Source: Rhodovulum sulfidophilum DSM 1374 (lineage in GTDB: Bacteria > Pseudomonadota > Alphaproteobacteria > Rhodobacterales > Rhodobacteraceae). Taken from it: a stretch of 64,000 nucleotides of DNA. A model generated the notes under the pieces. It saw nothing but the letters and a program-made list of their open reading frames with translations, was not told the origin of the DNA and made no database searches. The DNA lies in NCBI RefSeq assembly GCF_001633165.1, contig NZ_CP015418.1, positions 248,001-312,000 on the forward strand, given 5' to 3'. The number at the start of each line of letters is the position of its first letter. The stretch's first letter is position 1. Shown here piece by piece: positions 23,806 through 31,953 of the stretch. A program made the translations under genes and the position numbers.

Positions 23806-24507
23806 TCACTCCTCGTTATAGCGATAGCCGATGCCGTACAGCGTCTCGATCGCCGAGAATTCCGGGTCGACCTGGCGCATCTTCTTGCGCAGGCGCTTGA
23901 TATGGCTGTCGATGGTGCGGTCGTCGACATAGACCTGATCGTCATAGGCCACATCCATCAGCTGGTCGCGGCTCTTGACGAAGCCGGGACGCTGCGCAAG
24001 CGCCTGCAGCAGCAGGAACTCGGTCACGGTCAGCGACACGTCGAGCCCCTTCCAGGTCACCGAATGGCGCAGCGGATCCATCGTGAGCTGGCCGCGCACC
24101 ATGGTCTTGCTTTCCTCCGGCGACGGACCGGCATCGGCGGCGATCACCTCCTGCCGACGCAGCAAGGCGCGGATGCGTTCGACCAGGAGCCTTTGCGAGA
24201 AAGGCTTCTTGACATAATCGTCGGCCCCCATCCGGAGGCCCAGAACCTCGTCGATCTCATCATCCTTGGAGGTCAGAAAGATCACCGGCATCGCGCTTTT
24301 CCGGCGCACCCTCTGAAGCAGGTCCATGCCATCCATCCGAGGCATCTTGATGTCGAAAACGGCCATGTCCGGCATGCGCTTGTTGAAGGCGTCCAGCGCC
24401 GCCTGGCCGTCATTATAGGTTTCCACCTCGAAACCTTCGGCCTCAAGCGTCATGGAAACGGAAGTGAGGATGTTCCGGTCATCGTCGACGAGCGCAATCC
24501 TAGACAT
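23806..24507 (-). CDS. chvI: Response regulator ChvI (OmpR family)
   Basis: Two-domain DNA-binding response regulator of 233 residues. Receiver domain: acidic pocket VDDD (7-10), phospho-acceptor Asp52 in [10 protein letters not shown], and Lys in [10 protein letters not shown]-terminal winged helix of the OmpR type: [17 protein letters not shown] and [18 protein letters not shown]. It is the first gene of the minus-strand series running to HPr, and faces pckA, a known ChvI-controlled gene in Agrobacterium and Sinorhizobium. Confidence 0.96.
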   Translation of the reverse strand: MSRIALVDDDRNILTSVSMTLEAEGFEVETYNDGQAALDAFNKRMPDMAVFDIKMPRMDGMDLLQRVRRKSAMPVIFLTSKDDEIDEVLGLRMGADDYVKKPFSQRLLVERIRALLRRQEVIAADAGPSPEESKTMVRGQLTMDPLRHSVTWKGLDVSLTVTEFLLLQALAQRPGFVKSRDQLMDVAYDDQVYVDDRTIDSHIKRLRKKMRQVDPEFSAIETLYGIGYRYNEE

Positions 24508-24838
24508 GGAAGATTTCCTTATCCTGTCCGCAAGCGGAACCATATGATTTTACGAAACATTTACTCACACCACAGCGCAAATCGCCGACCCGATGCGAAT
24601 CGCGGCACCACATTGCGCCACATTGAAGCCGGAAAACGTTTACCTAACCGCTAACAGCGCCCTGCCGCCGGGACAGTGCAAATTGCGCTGCTTTTTGCCA
24701 AAAGGTGTAAAATGATTGCGCTACCAGAGAAAAAATCAAACTATGATTGCGCTAACGCTCTGACGGCACCTGTTGTTTCATGGAAACGTCATGGTATAGC
24801 CGCGCCCACCGGAATGCGGTGGCAAGGAGCATCAGACC
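24508..24838. promoter_or_regulatory. Divergent chvI/pckA control region with repeated ATTGCGCT boxes
   Basis: This 331-bp spacer is richer in A+T than its surroundings. The 8-mer ATTGCGCT occurs three times in one direction (24682-24689, 24715-24722, 24746-24753), at steps of 33 and 31 bp, near three helical turns. A related ATTGCGCC lies at 24612-24619 and an inverted AGCGCAAAT at 24574-24582. A possible pckA promoter (TTGTTT 24773-24778, 16-bp gap, TATAGC 24795-24800) lies about 20 bp beyond the last box. The phasing suggests an activator array; ChvI itself is the obvious candidate, but this is inference. Confidence 0.6.
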
Positions 24839-26437
24839 ATGGAATTCGGACGTGTGAACCCCAATCAGCGCCTTGAGGCCCAGGGCATCGATGGGCTGGG
24901 CAAGGTCTATTACAATCTCCTTGAACCCGCTCTGGTCGAGGAAGCCCTCAAGCGCAACGAAGGGACCCTCGGCAAGGGGGGAAGCCTCCTCGTGGCCACG
25001 GGCGTGCATACCGGCCGGTCTCCGAAGGACAAGCATGTCGTGCGCACGCCGGAGGTGGTCGAGCATATCTGGTGGGAAAACAACCGCCCGATGGAGCCCG
25101 AGGCCTTCGACCGGCTGCATGCCGACATGCTGGCGCATCTCAAGGGCCGCGAGGTCTTCGTCGAGGACCTCTATGCCGGCGCCGATCCCGACAACCGTCT
25201 GGATGTGCGGATCATCACCGAGATGGCCTGGCATGGCCTGTTCTCGCGCCACCTGCTGCGCCGCCCCGAACTGGACCAGCTCGACAGCTTCGCACCCGAA
25301 TTCACCATCATCAACTGCCCGAGCTTCAAGGCCGACCCCGAGCGCCATGGTTGCCGCTCCAAGACCGTTGTCGCGCTGAACTTCGCCAAGAAGCTGATCC
25401 TGATCGGCGACACCGAATATGCCGGCGAGATCAAGAAATCGGTCTTCACCCTGATGAACTACATCCTGCCCGGCAAGGGCATCATGGCGATGCACTGCTC
25501 TGCCAACCACGCCAAGGACAACCCGGTCGATACCGCGATCTTCTTCGGCCTGTCGGGCACCGGCAAGACCACGCTCTCGGCCGACCCTGCCCGCACGCTG
25601 ATCGGCGATGACGAGCATGGCTGGTCGGATAACGGCACCTTCAACTTCGAAGGCGGCTGCTATGCCAAGACCATCAGCCTGAACCCCGAGGCCGAGCCCG
25701 AGATCTATGCCACCACGTCGAAATTCTCGACCGTGATCGAGAACATGGTGTTCGATCCGCATACCAAGGAGCTCGATTTCGAGGATGACAGCCTGACGGC
25801 CAACATGCGTTGCGCCTATCCGCTGCATTACATCTCGAATGCTTCCGAGACCTCGCTGGGCGGGCATCCGAAGAACATCATCATGCTGACCTGCGACGCC
25901 TTCGGCGTGCTGCCGCCGATCGCCCGGCTGACCCCGGCGCAGGCGATGTACCACTTCCTGTCGGGCTTCACCTCGAAAGTGGCCGGAACCGAGAAGGGCG
26001 TGACCGAACCCGAGCCCACCTTCTCGACCTGCTTCGGCGCCCCCTTCATGCCGCGCCGCCCCGAGGCCTATGGCAACCTGCTGCGCGACAAGATCGCCAA
26101 ACATGGCGCGACCTGCTGGCTGGTCAATACCGGCTGGACCGGTGGCGCCTATGGCACCGGCTCGCGGATGCCGATCAAGGCGACCCGCGCCCTGCTGACC
26201 GCCGCGCTCGACGGCTCGCTCAACGATGCCGAGTTCCGCAAGGATCCCAATTTCGGCTTCGAGGTGCCGCTCGCGCTGCATGGCGTCTCGGAGGAATTGC
26301 TGGACCCGCGCCGGACCTGGGCCGAGCCGGCGGAATATGACGCGCAGGCGCAGAAGCTGGTCCGGATGTTCTCGGAGAACTTCGCCCAGTACCTGCCCTT
26401 CATCGACGACGACGTGAAGGAAGCAGCGATCGGCTGA
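24839..26437 (+). CDS. pckA: Phosphoenolpyruvate carboxykinase (ATP)
   Basis: Gluconeogenic conversion of oxaloacetate to phosphoenolpyruvate using ATP. The 532-residue product has the kinase P-loop GLSGTGKTT (237-245), the following metal and ATP sites (LIGDDEHGW), and the family words MHCSANHA and [26 protein letters not shown] lies upstream of the ATG. Monocistronic: an intrinsic terminator follows. Divergent from chvI across a spacer with repeated boxes. Confidence 0.98.
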   Translation: MEFGRVNPNQRLEAQGIDGLGKVYYNLLEPALVEEALKRNEGTLGKGGSLLVATGVHTGRSPKDKHVVRTPEVVEHIWWENNRPMEPEAFDRLHADMLAHLKGREVFVEDLYAGADPDNRLDVRIITEMAWHGLFSRHLLRRPELDQLDSFAPEFTIINCPSFKADPERHGCRSKTVVALNFAKKLILIGDTEYAGEIKKSVFTLMNYILPGKGIMAMHCSANHAKDNPVDTAIFFGLSGTGKTTLSADPARTLIGDDEHGWSDNGTFNFEGGCYAKTISLNPEAEPEIYATTSKFSTVIENMVFDPHTKELDFEDDSLTANMRCAYPLHYISNASETSLGGHPKNIIMLTCDAFGVLPPIARLTPAQAMYHFLSGFTSKVAGTEKGVTEPEPTFSTCFGAPFMPRRPEAYGNLLRDKIAKHGATCWLVNTGWTGGAYGTGSRMPIKATRALLTAALDGSLNDAEFRKDPNFGFEVPLALHGVSEELLDPRRTWAEPAEYDAQAQKLVRMFSENFAQYLPFIDDDVKEAAIG

Positions 26438-26459
26438 TCCGTCGATTCGGAATTGAAAA

Positions 26460-26484
26460 GGCCCGGTCTGACGACCGGGCCTTT
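26460..26484 (+). terminator. Intrinsic terminator after pckA
   Basis: GGCCCGGTC (26460-26468) pairs with GACCGGGCC (26473-26481) around a TGAC loop, followed by TTT and a mixed tail. It lies 22 bp after the pckA stop. Confidence 0.85.
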
Positions 26485-26495
26485 GTCATTCAAGA

Positions 26496-26543
26496 GGGCC
26501 GCTTTGCGGCCCGGAATGGGTATTTTCGCCAAGAAGAAGGAGC
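26496..26543 (+). repeat. Composite intergenic repeat, copy 2 (hairpin plus tag)
   Basis: A GGGCCGC-TTT-GCGGCCC hairpin (26496-26512) is followed three bases later by ATGGGTATTT and then TCGCCAAGAAGAAGGAGC (26516-26543). It matches copy 1 at 19111-19152 in design and in the tag. It lies between convergent pckA and moaE. Confidence 0.75.
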
Positions 26544-26545
26544 GA

Positions 26546-26992
26546 TCAGCTGTCCGACCAGCGGGCAAGCGCGTCCTCGTCGGCATCGCGGGCCGCAACC
26601 CAGGCCGCGCCGTCCGTGCCGAATTCCTTCTTCCAGAACGGGGCGCGGGATTTCAGGTAATCCATCAGGAATTCGGCCGCGGCGAAGGCATCGGCACGGT
26701 GCGGAGCGGCGGTTGCGACCATCATGATGGTCTCGCCGGGGGTGAGGCTGCCATGGCGGTGGATGACAAGACAGTCGAGGAGACCGAAGCGCGTCATCGC
26801 CTCGGCGGAGATGGTCTCGAGCGCGCGTTCGGTCATACCGGGATAATGTTCGAGCTCCATCCGGGCGAGCCCGCCATCGTCGCGCACCAGACCGGCGAAG
26901 GTCACGACCGCACCGGCATTGCCGCATCCTGTGGAAAAGACGGCGCATTCGGCGCCGAAATCGAACGGGGCGGCCTGGACGCGGATGCGCAT
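26546..26992 (-). CDS. moaE: Molybdopterin synthase catalytic subunit MoaE
   Basis: Large subunit of molybdopterin synthase, which inserts the dithiolene sulfurs into precursor Z. 148 residues with the family words GAVVTFAGLVRDDGG, MELEHYPGMTERAL, VIHRHGSLTPGETIMMVA and the C-terminal lysine cluster SRAPFWKKEF. One base after the moaD stop on the same strand. Confidence 0.96.
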   Translation of the reverse strand: MRIRVQAAPFDFGAECAVFSTGCGNAGAVVTFAGLVRDDGGLARMELEHYPGMTERALETISAEAMTRFGLLDCLVIHRHGSLTPGETIMMVATAAPHRADAFAAAEFLMDYLKSRAPFWKKEFGTDGAAWVAARDADEDALARWSDS

Positions 26993-26993
26993 C

Positions 26994-27242
26994 TCAGCCG
27001 CCGGTCATCGGCGGGAAGAAGGCCACCTCGCGCACGCCCGCAAGCGGCGCATCGAAATCGGCAAGTTCCTGATCGACCGCGACCCGCAGCGCCGAGAGAT
27101 CGGCGAAGGCGGCGGCATAGCGCTCTTCGCGGGCGGCGAGTTCATCGACCAGGGCGGCAACGGTCGGGGCCCCGGTCTCGATCCGCTCTTTCGGCAGGCC
27201 GATCCGTTCGCGGACCCAGGCGAAGTAGAGCACGTCGATCAT
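26994..27242 (-). CDS. moaD: Molybdopterin synthase sulfur carrier subunit MoaD
   Basis: Ubiquitin-like sulfur carrier of 82 residues ending in the required Gly-Gly (FFPPMTGG), which is thiocarboxylated and donates sulfur to MoaE's substrate. MIDVLYFAWVRERIGLPKER is the conserved start, with AGGAGGAGAAGG upstream; the open frame runs further upstream inside pgsA but that part is out of frame with any real gene. The start overlaps the pgsA stop by four bases. Confidence 0.95.
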   Translation of the reverse strand: MIDVLYFAWVRERIGLPKERIETGAPTVAALVDELAAREERYAAAFADLSALRVAVDQELADFDAPLAGVREVAFFPPMTGG

Positions 27243-27805
27243 GGCACCTTCTCCTCCTTGAGATAGGGCCAGGACTTGGCGAAATAGTCGGCCCCGGTAA
27301 TCAGCGTCAGCGCCGCCGCGGCCAGCAGCAGCGCGGTTCCCAGCCACTCGATGGCGGCATGGGGCAGGATGCCATGGGCGATCAGCACCGAGATCGCGAC
27401 CATCTGCACCGTGGTCTTCCATTTGGCGAGCTTCGTGACCTTGAGCCGGCCGGCCTGGGCGCCGAGAAACTCGCGCAGGCCCGAGACGAACACCTCGCGG
27501 AAGACGATCACCGTGGCGGCAAGCGTCAGCCAGGTCGGCATGCCGAACTTGGCCACCACCACCAGCAGAGCGGCCAGCACCATCGCCTTGTCGGCGATCG
27601 GGTCGATCATCGCGCCGAAGCGGCTGGTCAGATGCCAGCGCCGGGCGACATAGCCGTCGATCCAGTCGGTGACCGAGGCCCCGATGAAGAGCACCAGCGC
27701 GACCCAGTCGGCGACGGGGCTGTCCCAGAGGAAGTAGACCAGCGGGAACAGCGGCGCGGCCGCGAGTCGCAGCACCGACAGGATATTGGGGAGTGTCCAT
27801 CTCAT
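27239..27805 (-). CDS. pgsA: CDP-diacylglycerol--glycerol-3-phosphate 3-phosphatidyltransferase
   Basis: Membrane enzyme that makes phosphatidylglycerol phosphate, the first committed step to phosphatidylglycerol. 188 residues with several hydrophobic spans and the complete CDP-alcohol phosphotransferase motif, DGYVAR then G then D then D, at about residues 50-72 (DWIDGYVARRW, RFGAMIDPIADK). Starts 17 bp after uvrC and overlaps moaD. Confidence 0.95.
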   Translation of the reverse strand: MRWTLPNILSVLRLAAAPLFPLVYFLWDSPVADWVALVLFIGASVTDWIDGYVARRWHLTSRFGAMIDPIADKAMVLAALLVVVAKFGMPTWLTLAATVIVFREVFVSGLREFLGAQAGRLKVTKLAKWKTTVQMVAISVLIAHGILPHAAIEWLGTALLLAAAALTLITGADYFAKSWPYLKEEKVP

Positions 27806-27822
27806 GGCCGGGTCATAGCGCG

Positions 27823-29700
27823 TCAGCCGCGCTCATGGAAGAAGCCGTAGATGGTTTCGGCAAGGCTGTCGGAAATTCCCTCGACCGCCTTCAGATCGGC
27901 GAGCCCGGCCCGGCTGACCGCCTTGGCGCTGCCGAAATGGGTCAGAAGCGCGCGTTTGCGGGTCGCACCGACCCCGGGCACCTCGTCGAGCGGGGTCGCG
28001 CCCATGGCTTTCGCCCGTTTCGCGCGATGGGTCCCGATGGCAAAGCGGTGGGCCTCGTCGCGCAAACGCTGGACGAAATAGAGTACCGGGTCGTTATGCC
28101 TCAGCGCGAAGGGACGTTCGCCGGGGCGGTGGAACTCTTCCTTGCCGGCATCGCGGTCGATGCCCTTGGCCACCCCCACCACGGGCAGATCCTCGACCCC
28201 GAGATCGCCCATGATCTCGGCCACCGCCCCGACCTGGCCCGCGCCGCCATCGATCAGCAAGAGATCGGGCCAGGTCTCGCCCTGGCGGTCGGGGTCTTCC
28301 TTCAGGAGGCGCTGGAAGCGGCGGGTCAGAACCTCCTTCATCATGCCGAAATCGTCACCCGGCGTCAGGCTGTCGCCGCGGATATTGAACTTGCGGTACT
28401 GGCTTTTCAGAAACCCCTCGGGACCGGCCACGACCATGGCGCCGACCGCATGACTGCCCTGGATATGCGAGTTGTCGTAGATCTCGATCCGCTTCGGCGG
28501 CGCCTCCAGCCCGAAGGAGTCGGCCAGCCCGGCCAGAAGCTTGCCCTGGGCCGCGGATTCGGCCAGCCGCCGCCCGAGGCTCTCGCGCGCATTGCGGGCG
28601 GCATTCTCGACAAGCTCGGCCTTCTCGCCCCTTTGCGGCACCGCAAGCTCGACCTTGCGCCCGGCCTTCTGGGACAGCGCCTCCGCCATCAGCTCGCGGT
28701 CCTCGATGTCATGGGACAGAAGCAGCAGCCGGGGCGGCTCCTTGTTGTCATAGAACTGGCCGAGAAAGCCCTGCAGCAATTCGGGCGGCTCGGCGCCGCT
28801 GCCGGTCTTCGGGTAATAGTCGCGGTTGCCCCAGTTCTGATGCGCCCGGATGAAGAAGACCTGAACGCAGGCCTGTCCGCCCTCCATGTGCAGCGCGATC
28901 ACATCGGCCTCGGCCACGCCGCGCGGGTTGATGCCCTGCACCGATTGCACCTGGGTCAGCGCCCGGATCCGGTCGCGCAGGCCCGCGGCGCGCTCGAATT
29001 CCATCGCCTCGGAAGCCGCCTGCATCTCGGCGGCCAGCGCCTCCTGCAGGCCCGAGGACTTGCCTTTCAGGAAATCCTCGGCATCGCGCACCGCAGCCGC
29101 ATAGCCCGCCTCGGAGATCCGCCCGACGCAGGGCCCGCTGCAGCGCTTGATCTGGTACAGCAGGCAGGGCCGGGTGCGGCTTTCGAACATCGCGTCCGAG
29201 CAGTTGCGCAGCAGGAACGCCTTCTGCAGCTGGTTCAGGGTCCGGTTCACCGCGCCCGCGCTGGCGAAGGGGCCGAAATAGGCCCCTTTCACGGTCTTGG
29301 CGCCGCGATGCTTGCGGATCTGCGGAAAGCGATGGTCCTTGGCGACCAGAATGTTCGGAAAGCTCTTGTCGTCGCGCAGCAGCACGTTGTAGCGCGGCTT
29401 GAGCTGCTTGATCAGGTTCTGCTCGAGCAGCAGCGCCTCGGTCTCGGTCCGGGTCGTGAGAAACATCATCGACGCGGTTTCCGAGATCATCCGCGCGATC
29501 CGGCCGCTATGCCCCGACGGCTTGGCATAGTTCGAGACCCGCTTGCGCAGATTGCGCGCCTTGCCGACATACAGCACCCGGCTTTCGGCATCGAGCATCC
29601 GGTAGACGCCCGGCGAGTTGTCGAGCGTGGCCAGATAGGACTGGATGCAGGCATGACCGCGGGGGCGCGGGGCGGCTTCGCTATCCTCGGTCGGGGTCAT
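27823..29700 (-). CDS. uvrC: Excinuclease ABC subunit UvrC
   Basis: Dual-incision nuclease of nucleotide excision repair. The 625-residue product has the GIY-YIG nuclease domain ([20 protein letters not shown]), the Cys-containing region [15 protein letters not shown], the UVR UvrB-binding segment ([18 protein letters not shown]), the RNase H-like C-terminal nuclease ([24 protein letters not shown]) and the terminal helix-hairpin-helix pair. Upstream of pgsA-moaD-moaE on the same strand, with an unusual A+T-rich spacer before it. Confidence 0.97.
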   Translation of the reverse strand: MTPTEDSEAAPRPRGHACIQSYLATLDNSPGVYRMLDAESRVLYVGKARNLRKRVSNYAKPSGHSGRIARMISETASMMFLTTRTETEALLLEQNLIKQLKPRYNVLLRDDKSFPNILVAKDHRFPQIRKHRGAKTVKGAYFGPFASAGAVNRTLNQLQKAFLLRNCSDAMFESRTRPCLLYQIKRCSGPCVGRISEAGYAAAVRDAEDFLKGKSSGLQEALAAEMQAASEAMEFERAAGLRDRIRALTQVQSVQGINPRGVAEADVIALHMEGGQACVQVFFIRAHQNWGNRDYYPKTGSGAEPPELLQGFLGQFYDNKEPPRLLLLSHDIEDRELMAEALSQKAGRKVELAVPQRGEKAELVENAARNARESLGRRLAESAAQGKLLAGLADSFGLEAPPKRIEIYDNSHIQGSHAVGAMVVAGPEGFLKSQYRKFNIRGDSLTPGDDFGMMKEVLTRRFQRLLKEDPDRQGETWPDLLLIDGGAGQVGAVAEIMGDLGVEDLPVVGVAKGIDRDAGKEEFHRPGERPFALRHNDPVLYFVQRLRDEAHRFAIGTHRAKRAKAMGATPLDEVPGVGATRKRALLTHFGSAKAVSRAGLADLKAVEGISDSLAETIYGFFHERG

Positions 29701-30010
29701 CTCTCAGCATCCGTGATTCCGAAGCCGCCCTGCAACGGTCTCCCGGCAGAGGCAAGGGAAAACAAATCCACGACTTCTGTGGATAAATTTGCGCATAACC
29801 TGCGGGCACCTGCAAATTTCCATTGTTTTCCGCCTCATTCATTGGTTTGCCTAAATTTTAGGCACCCCCGCAACCAGCTGATTTCCAGCCATATTTTTTC
29901 AGACTGTGACAAAATCTTGATATTGCTTAATAAATCATTACCAAACTGTGACGTTACCGTTACAGGTGGACAAATCGAGGCGACGGCCGCCCTGTCACCC
30001 TGCCCGTCCC
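29701..30010. promoter_or_regulatory. A+T-rich uvrC upstream region with DnaA box, palindrome and CtrA-like site
   Basis: This 310-bp spacer is clearly richer in A+T than the rest of the window. TGTGGATAA (29778-29786) is the exact complement of the consensus DnaA box TTATCCACA. A 17-bp palindrome TGCCTAAA-T-TTTAGGCA spans 29848-29864. TTAA-N7-TTAC (29927-29941) is one base from the CtrA consensus. ACTGTGAC occurs twice (29903-29910 and 29945-29952), 42 bp apart. The uvrC promoter must lie here. No gene is seen. Confidence 0.5.
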
Positions 30011-30793
30011 CTATTCGACGCCCAGCACATCGGGCGTCCGCCAGCCCAGATGCTGGCCGCCATCGACGCAGATCAACTGGCCGGTGACCGCCCGCGCGGT
30101 CAGCAGATAGTCGAGCGCTGCACAGATGTCCCCGGGATCCGCTCCGCGTTCGAGCACCGTGCTGGCGCGCTGCCGGGCGAAGTGATCCTCGGACTGGCGC
30201 GCGCCCTTCAGGGTGGGCCCGGGGCCGATGGCATTGACCCGGATCGCGGGGGCCAGCGCCTGCGCGGCGGTGCGGGTCAGCGCCCACAGCCCCATCTTGG
30301 CCAGCGTATAGGTCATGAATTCGGGCGTCGGCTTCAGCACCCGCTGGTCAATCACATTCACCACCAGCCCGGTTGCCAGCGCTTCGCCCGCCGCATCGCG
30401 CGCGGGCTCGGTCACGCCGGCGGCAAGGCCCTGCATCAGCACGAAGGGCGCCCGCAGGTTCGAGCCGAGATGACGGTCCCAGCTTTCGCGGGTGGCCGTT
30501 CGGATGGTGTCATATTCGAAGATCGAGGCGTTGTTGACCAGAACCGTCAGCGGCCCGCCCAGCGCCTCGGCCGCGCGCGGCACCAGGGCCTGGGTCTCGT
30601 CCTCGTCCAGCAGATCGGCCCGTAGCGCCACTGCCCTCCGGCCCAGCGCCCGGATCTCTGCCACGGTCTCGGCGGCAGCCTCGGCACTGCCTGCATAATG
30701 CACCGCCACGTCATGACCGCGCTCGGCCAGATGCAGCGCCATCGCCCGGCCCAACCGCTGCGCGGCGCCTGTAACCAGTGCCCGCCCGCTCAC
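30011..30793 (-). CDS. SDR oxidoreductase, pteridine reductase / FolM-like
   Basis: A 260-residue SDR whose active site matches pteridine reductases rather than ordinary SDRs. The cofactor loop is TGAAQRLGR (8-16), as in PTR1 (TGAAxRLGR), with Arg for NADPH. The catalytic set is Asp149-Tyr162-Lys166 (NVID...TYTLAK); the 13-residue Asp-Tyr spacing equals that of PTR1 Asp181/Tyr194, and the usual Ser is absent. Likely reduces a pterin such as dihydromonapterin or dihydrofolate (inference). GTG start overlaps the antiporter stop by four bases. Confidence 0.82.
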   Translation of the reverse strand: MSGRALVTGAAQRLGRAMALHLAERGHDVAVHYAGSAEAAAETVAEIRALGRRAVALRADLLDEDETQALVPRAAEALGGPLTVLVNNASIFEYDTIRTATRESWDRHLGSNLRAPFVLMQGLAAGVTEPARDAAGEALATGLVVNVIDQRVLKPTPEFMTYTLAKMGLWALTRTAAQALAPAIRVNAIGPGPTLKGARQSEDHFARQRASTVLERGADPGDICAALDYLLTARAVTGQLICVDGGQHLGWRTPDVLGVE

Positions 30794-31764
30794 AGCAGAA
30801 GCACCCCGGCATAGGCCGCATAGAGCAGGAAGAACACGGCCCCCCAGGCCCGGCCCAGCGCGACCCGCCAGACGACGAAAGGTATCAGCAACAGAGCGGC
30901 TCCCAGCATCACCCAGAGATCGAAGCGCAGCATTTCGGGCGGCACGGCGATATCGCCGAAAAAGCTCGCCATGCCGATGATGGCCAGCAGGTTGAACATG
31001 TTCGACCCGATGACGTTGCCCATCGCGACATCGGCCTGGCGCCGCAGCGCGGCCATCACCGTGGTTGCCAGCTCGGGCAGCGAGGTTCCGACCGCGACCA
31101 GCGTCAAGCCTATCACCGTCTCGGACACGCCGATCTCGCGCGCGATGCTGATCGACGCATCGACCAGCAGATCGGCTCCGAGCGGAAGCCCCAGAAGCCC
31201 CAGCACCAAAAACATGCAGATCTTGAACCAGCCCAGCGAGGGGTCGGCGCCCTCGACCTCGTCCTCAGCCGCGTCGGGCGCGGCGCAGCGCGCGGCCTCG
31301 GCGGCGTCGCGGCGATGCTTGCGCGCCGACAGGAAGGCATCGACCAGCACGAAGCCCAGCACCAGCATCAGCGCGATGCCGTGAATCCAGGTGATCGGCC
31401 CGATCAGACAGACGAAAAGGAAAATCAGTGTCGCGCCGATCATCAGCGCATAGGTGCGCCTCGTGTCGCATTCATCGGTGCGAATGCCCGTCATCAGCGC
31501 CGGAATACCCAGCACCATCAGCACATTGGCAATGTTCGAGCCGACAACGTTCCCCATCGCGATCCCGGGCGAGTCGTCGAGCACCGCCTTGATCGAAATC
31601 AGCAGCTCGGGCGCCGAGGTGCCGAAGGCCACGATCGTGAGGCTCACGATCAGCGCCGGAACCCCGAGACGCAGCGACAGGTTGACCGCCCCCTTGACCA
31701 GACTGTCCCCGGCCAGCAGCAACAGCGCCAGCCCCAGCCCCGCATGCAGCAGATCGCTCGCCAT
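30790..31764 (-). CDS. CaCA-family calcium/sodium antiporter
   Basis: Inner-membrane exchanger of 324 residues with two homologous halves of about five spans each. Each half has the alpha-repeat signature: VAFGTSAPELLISI near the start and VAVGTSLPELATTV in the second half. Between them is a charged cytoplasmic loop (about residues 140-175). Resembles YrbG-type antiporters; ion specificity cannot be read. Stop overlaps the start of the pteridine-reductase-like gene. Confidence 0.93.
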   Translation of the reverse strand: MASDLLHAGLGLALLLLAGDSLVKGAVNLSLRLGVPALIVSLTIVAFGTSAPELLISIKAVLDDSPGIAMGNVVGSNIANVLMVLGIPALMTGIRTDECDTRRTYALMIGATLIFLFVCLIGPITWIHGIALMLVLGFVLVDAFLSARKHRRDAAEAARCAAPDAAEDEVEGADPSLGWFKICMFLVLGLLGLPLGADLLVDASISIAREIGVSETVIGLTLVAVGTSLPELATTVMAALRRQADVAMGNVIGSNMFNLLAIIGMASFFGDIAVPPEMLRFDLWVMLGAALLLIPFVVWRVALGRAWGAVFFLLYAAYAGVLLL

Positions 31765-31770
31765 CCGGCC

Positions 31771-31950
31771 CTACCCCTTGCCGCAGGGGCATGGCCCTCT
31801 GCCGATCCTGAACCGCCCGCAATGCGGACATTTGGCGGGCCTGCGTCGCCCGGGCAGCAGGCCGCCGCGCGGGCGCGGCAGGCGCAGCTTTCCGAACATG
31901 CCGAGCGCGGCCATGCCGATAAGAAACAGAAGCGCGACCTTCAACAGCAT
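31771..31950 (-). CDS. Small membrane-anchored zinc-ribbon protein (59 aa)
   Basis: A short gene of 59 codons between the S49 peptidase and the antiporter. The translation has one N-terminal hydrophobic helix (LLKVALLFLIGMAALGMFG), a basic linker with KLRLPRPRGG, and a C-terminal Cys cluster CPHC ... CPC (Cys41, 44, 54, 56) that can bind one zinc. Similar short proteins occur in other Rhodobacteraceae as conserved hypotheticals (from memory). It lies 3 bp after the sppA stop and 6 bp before the antiporter start, so it is co-transcribed. Function unknown. Confidence 0.75.
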   Translation of the reverse strand: MLLKVALLFLIGMAALGMFGKLRLPRPRGGLLPGRRRPAKCPHCGRFRIGRGPCPCGKG

Positions 31951-31953
31951 CGG

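Noticed and set aside
29770..30010. Chromosomal replication origin
   Set aside because: Only one exact DnaA box is present and no origin-linked genes are nearby, so it does not qualify as oriC.
27793..30087. A 764-codon plus-strand frame over uvrC
   Set aside because: Antisense shadow of uvrC; His/Gly/Leu-rich with no domains.
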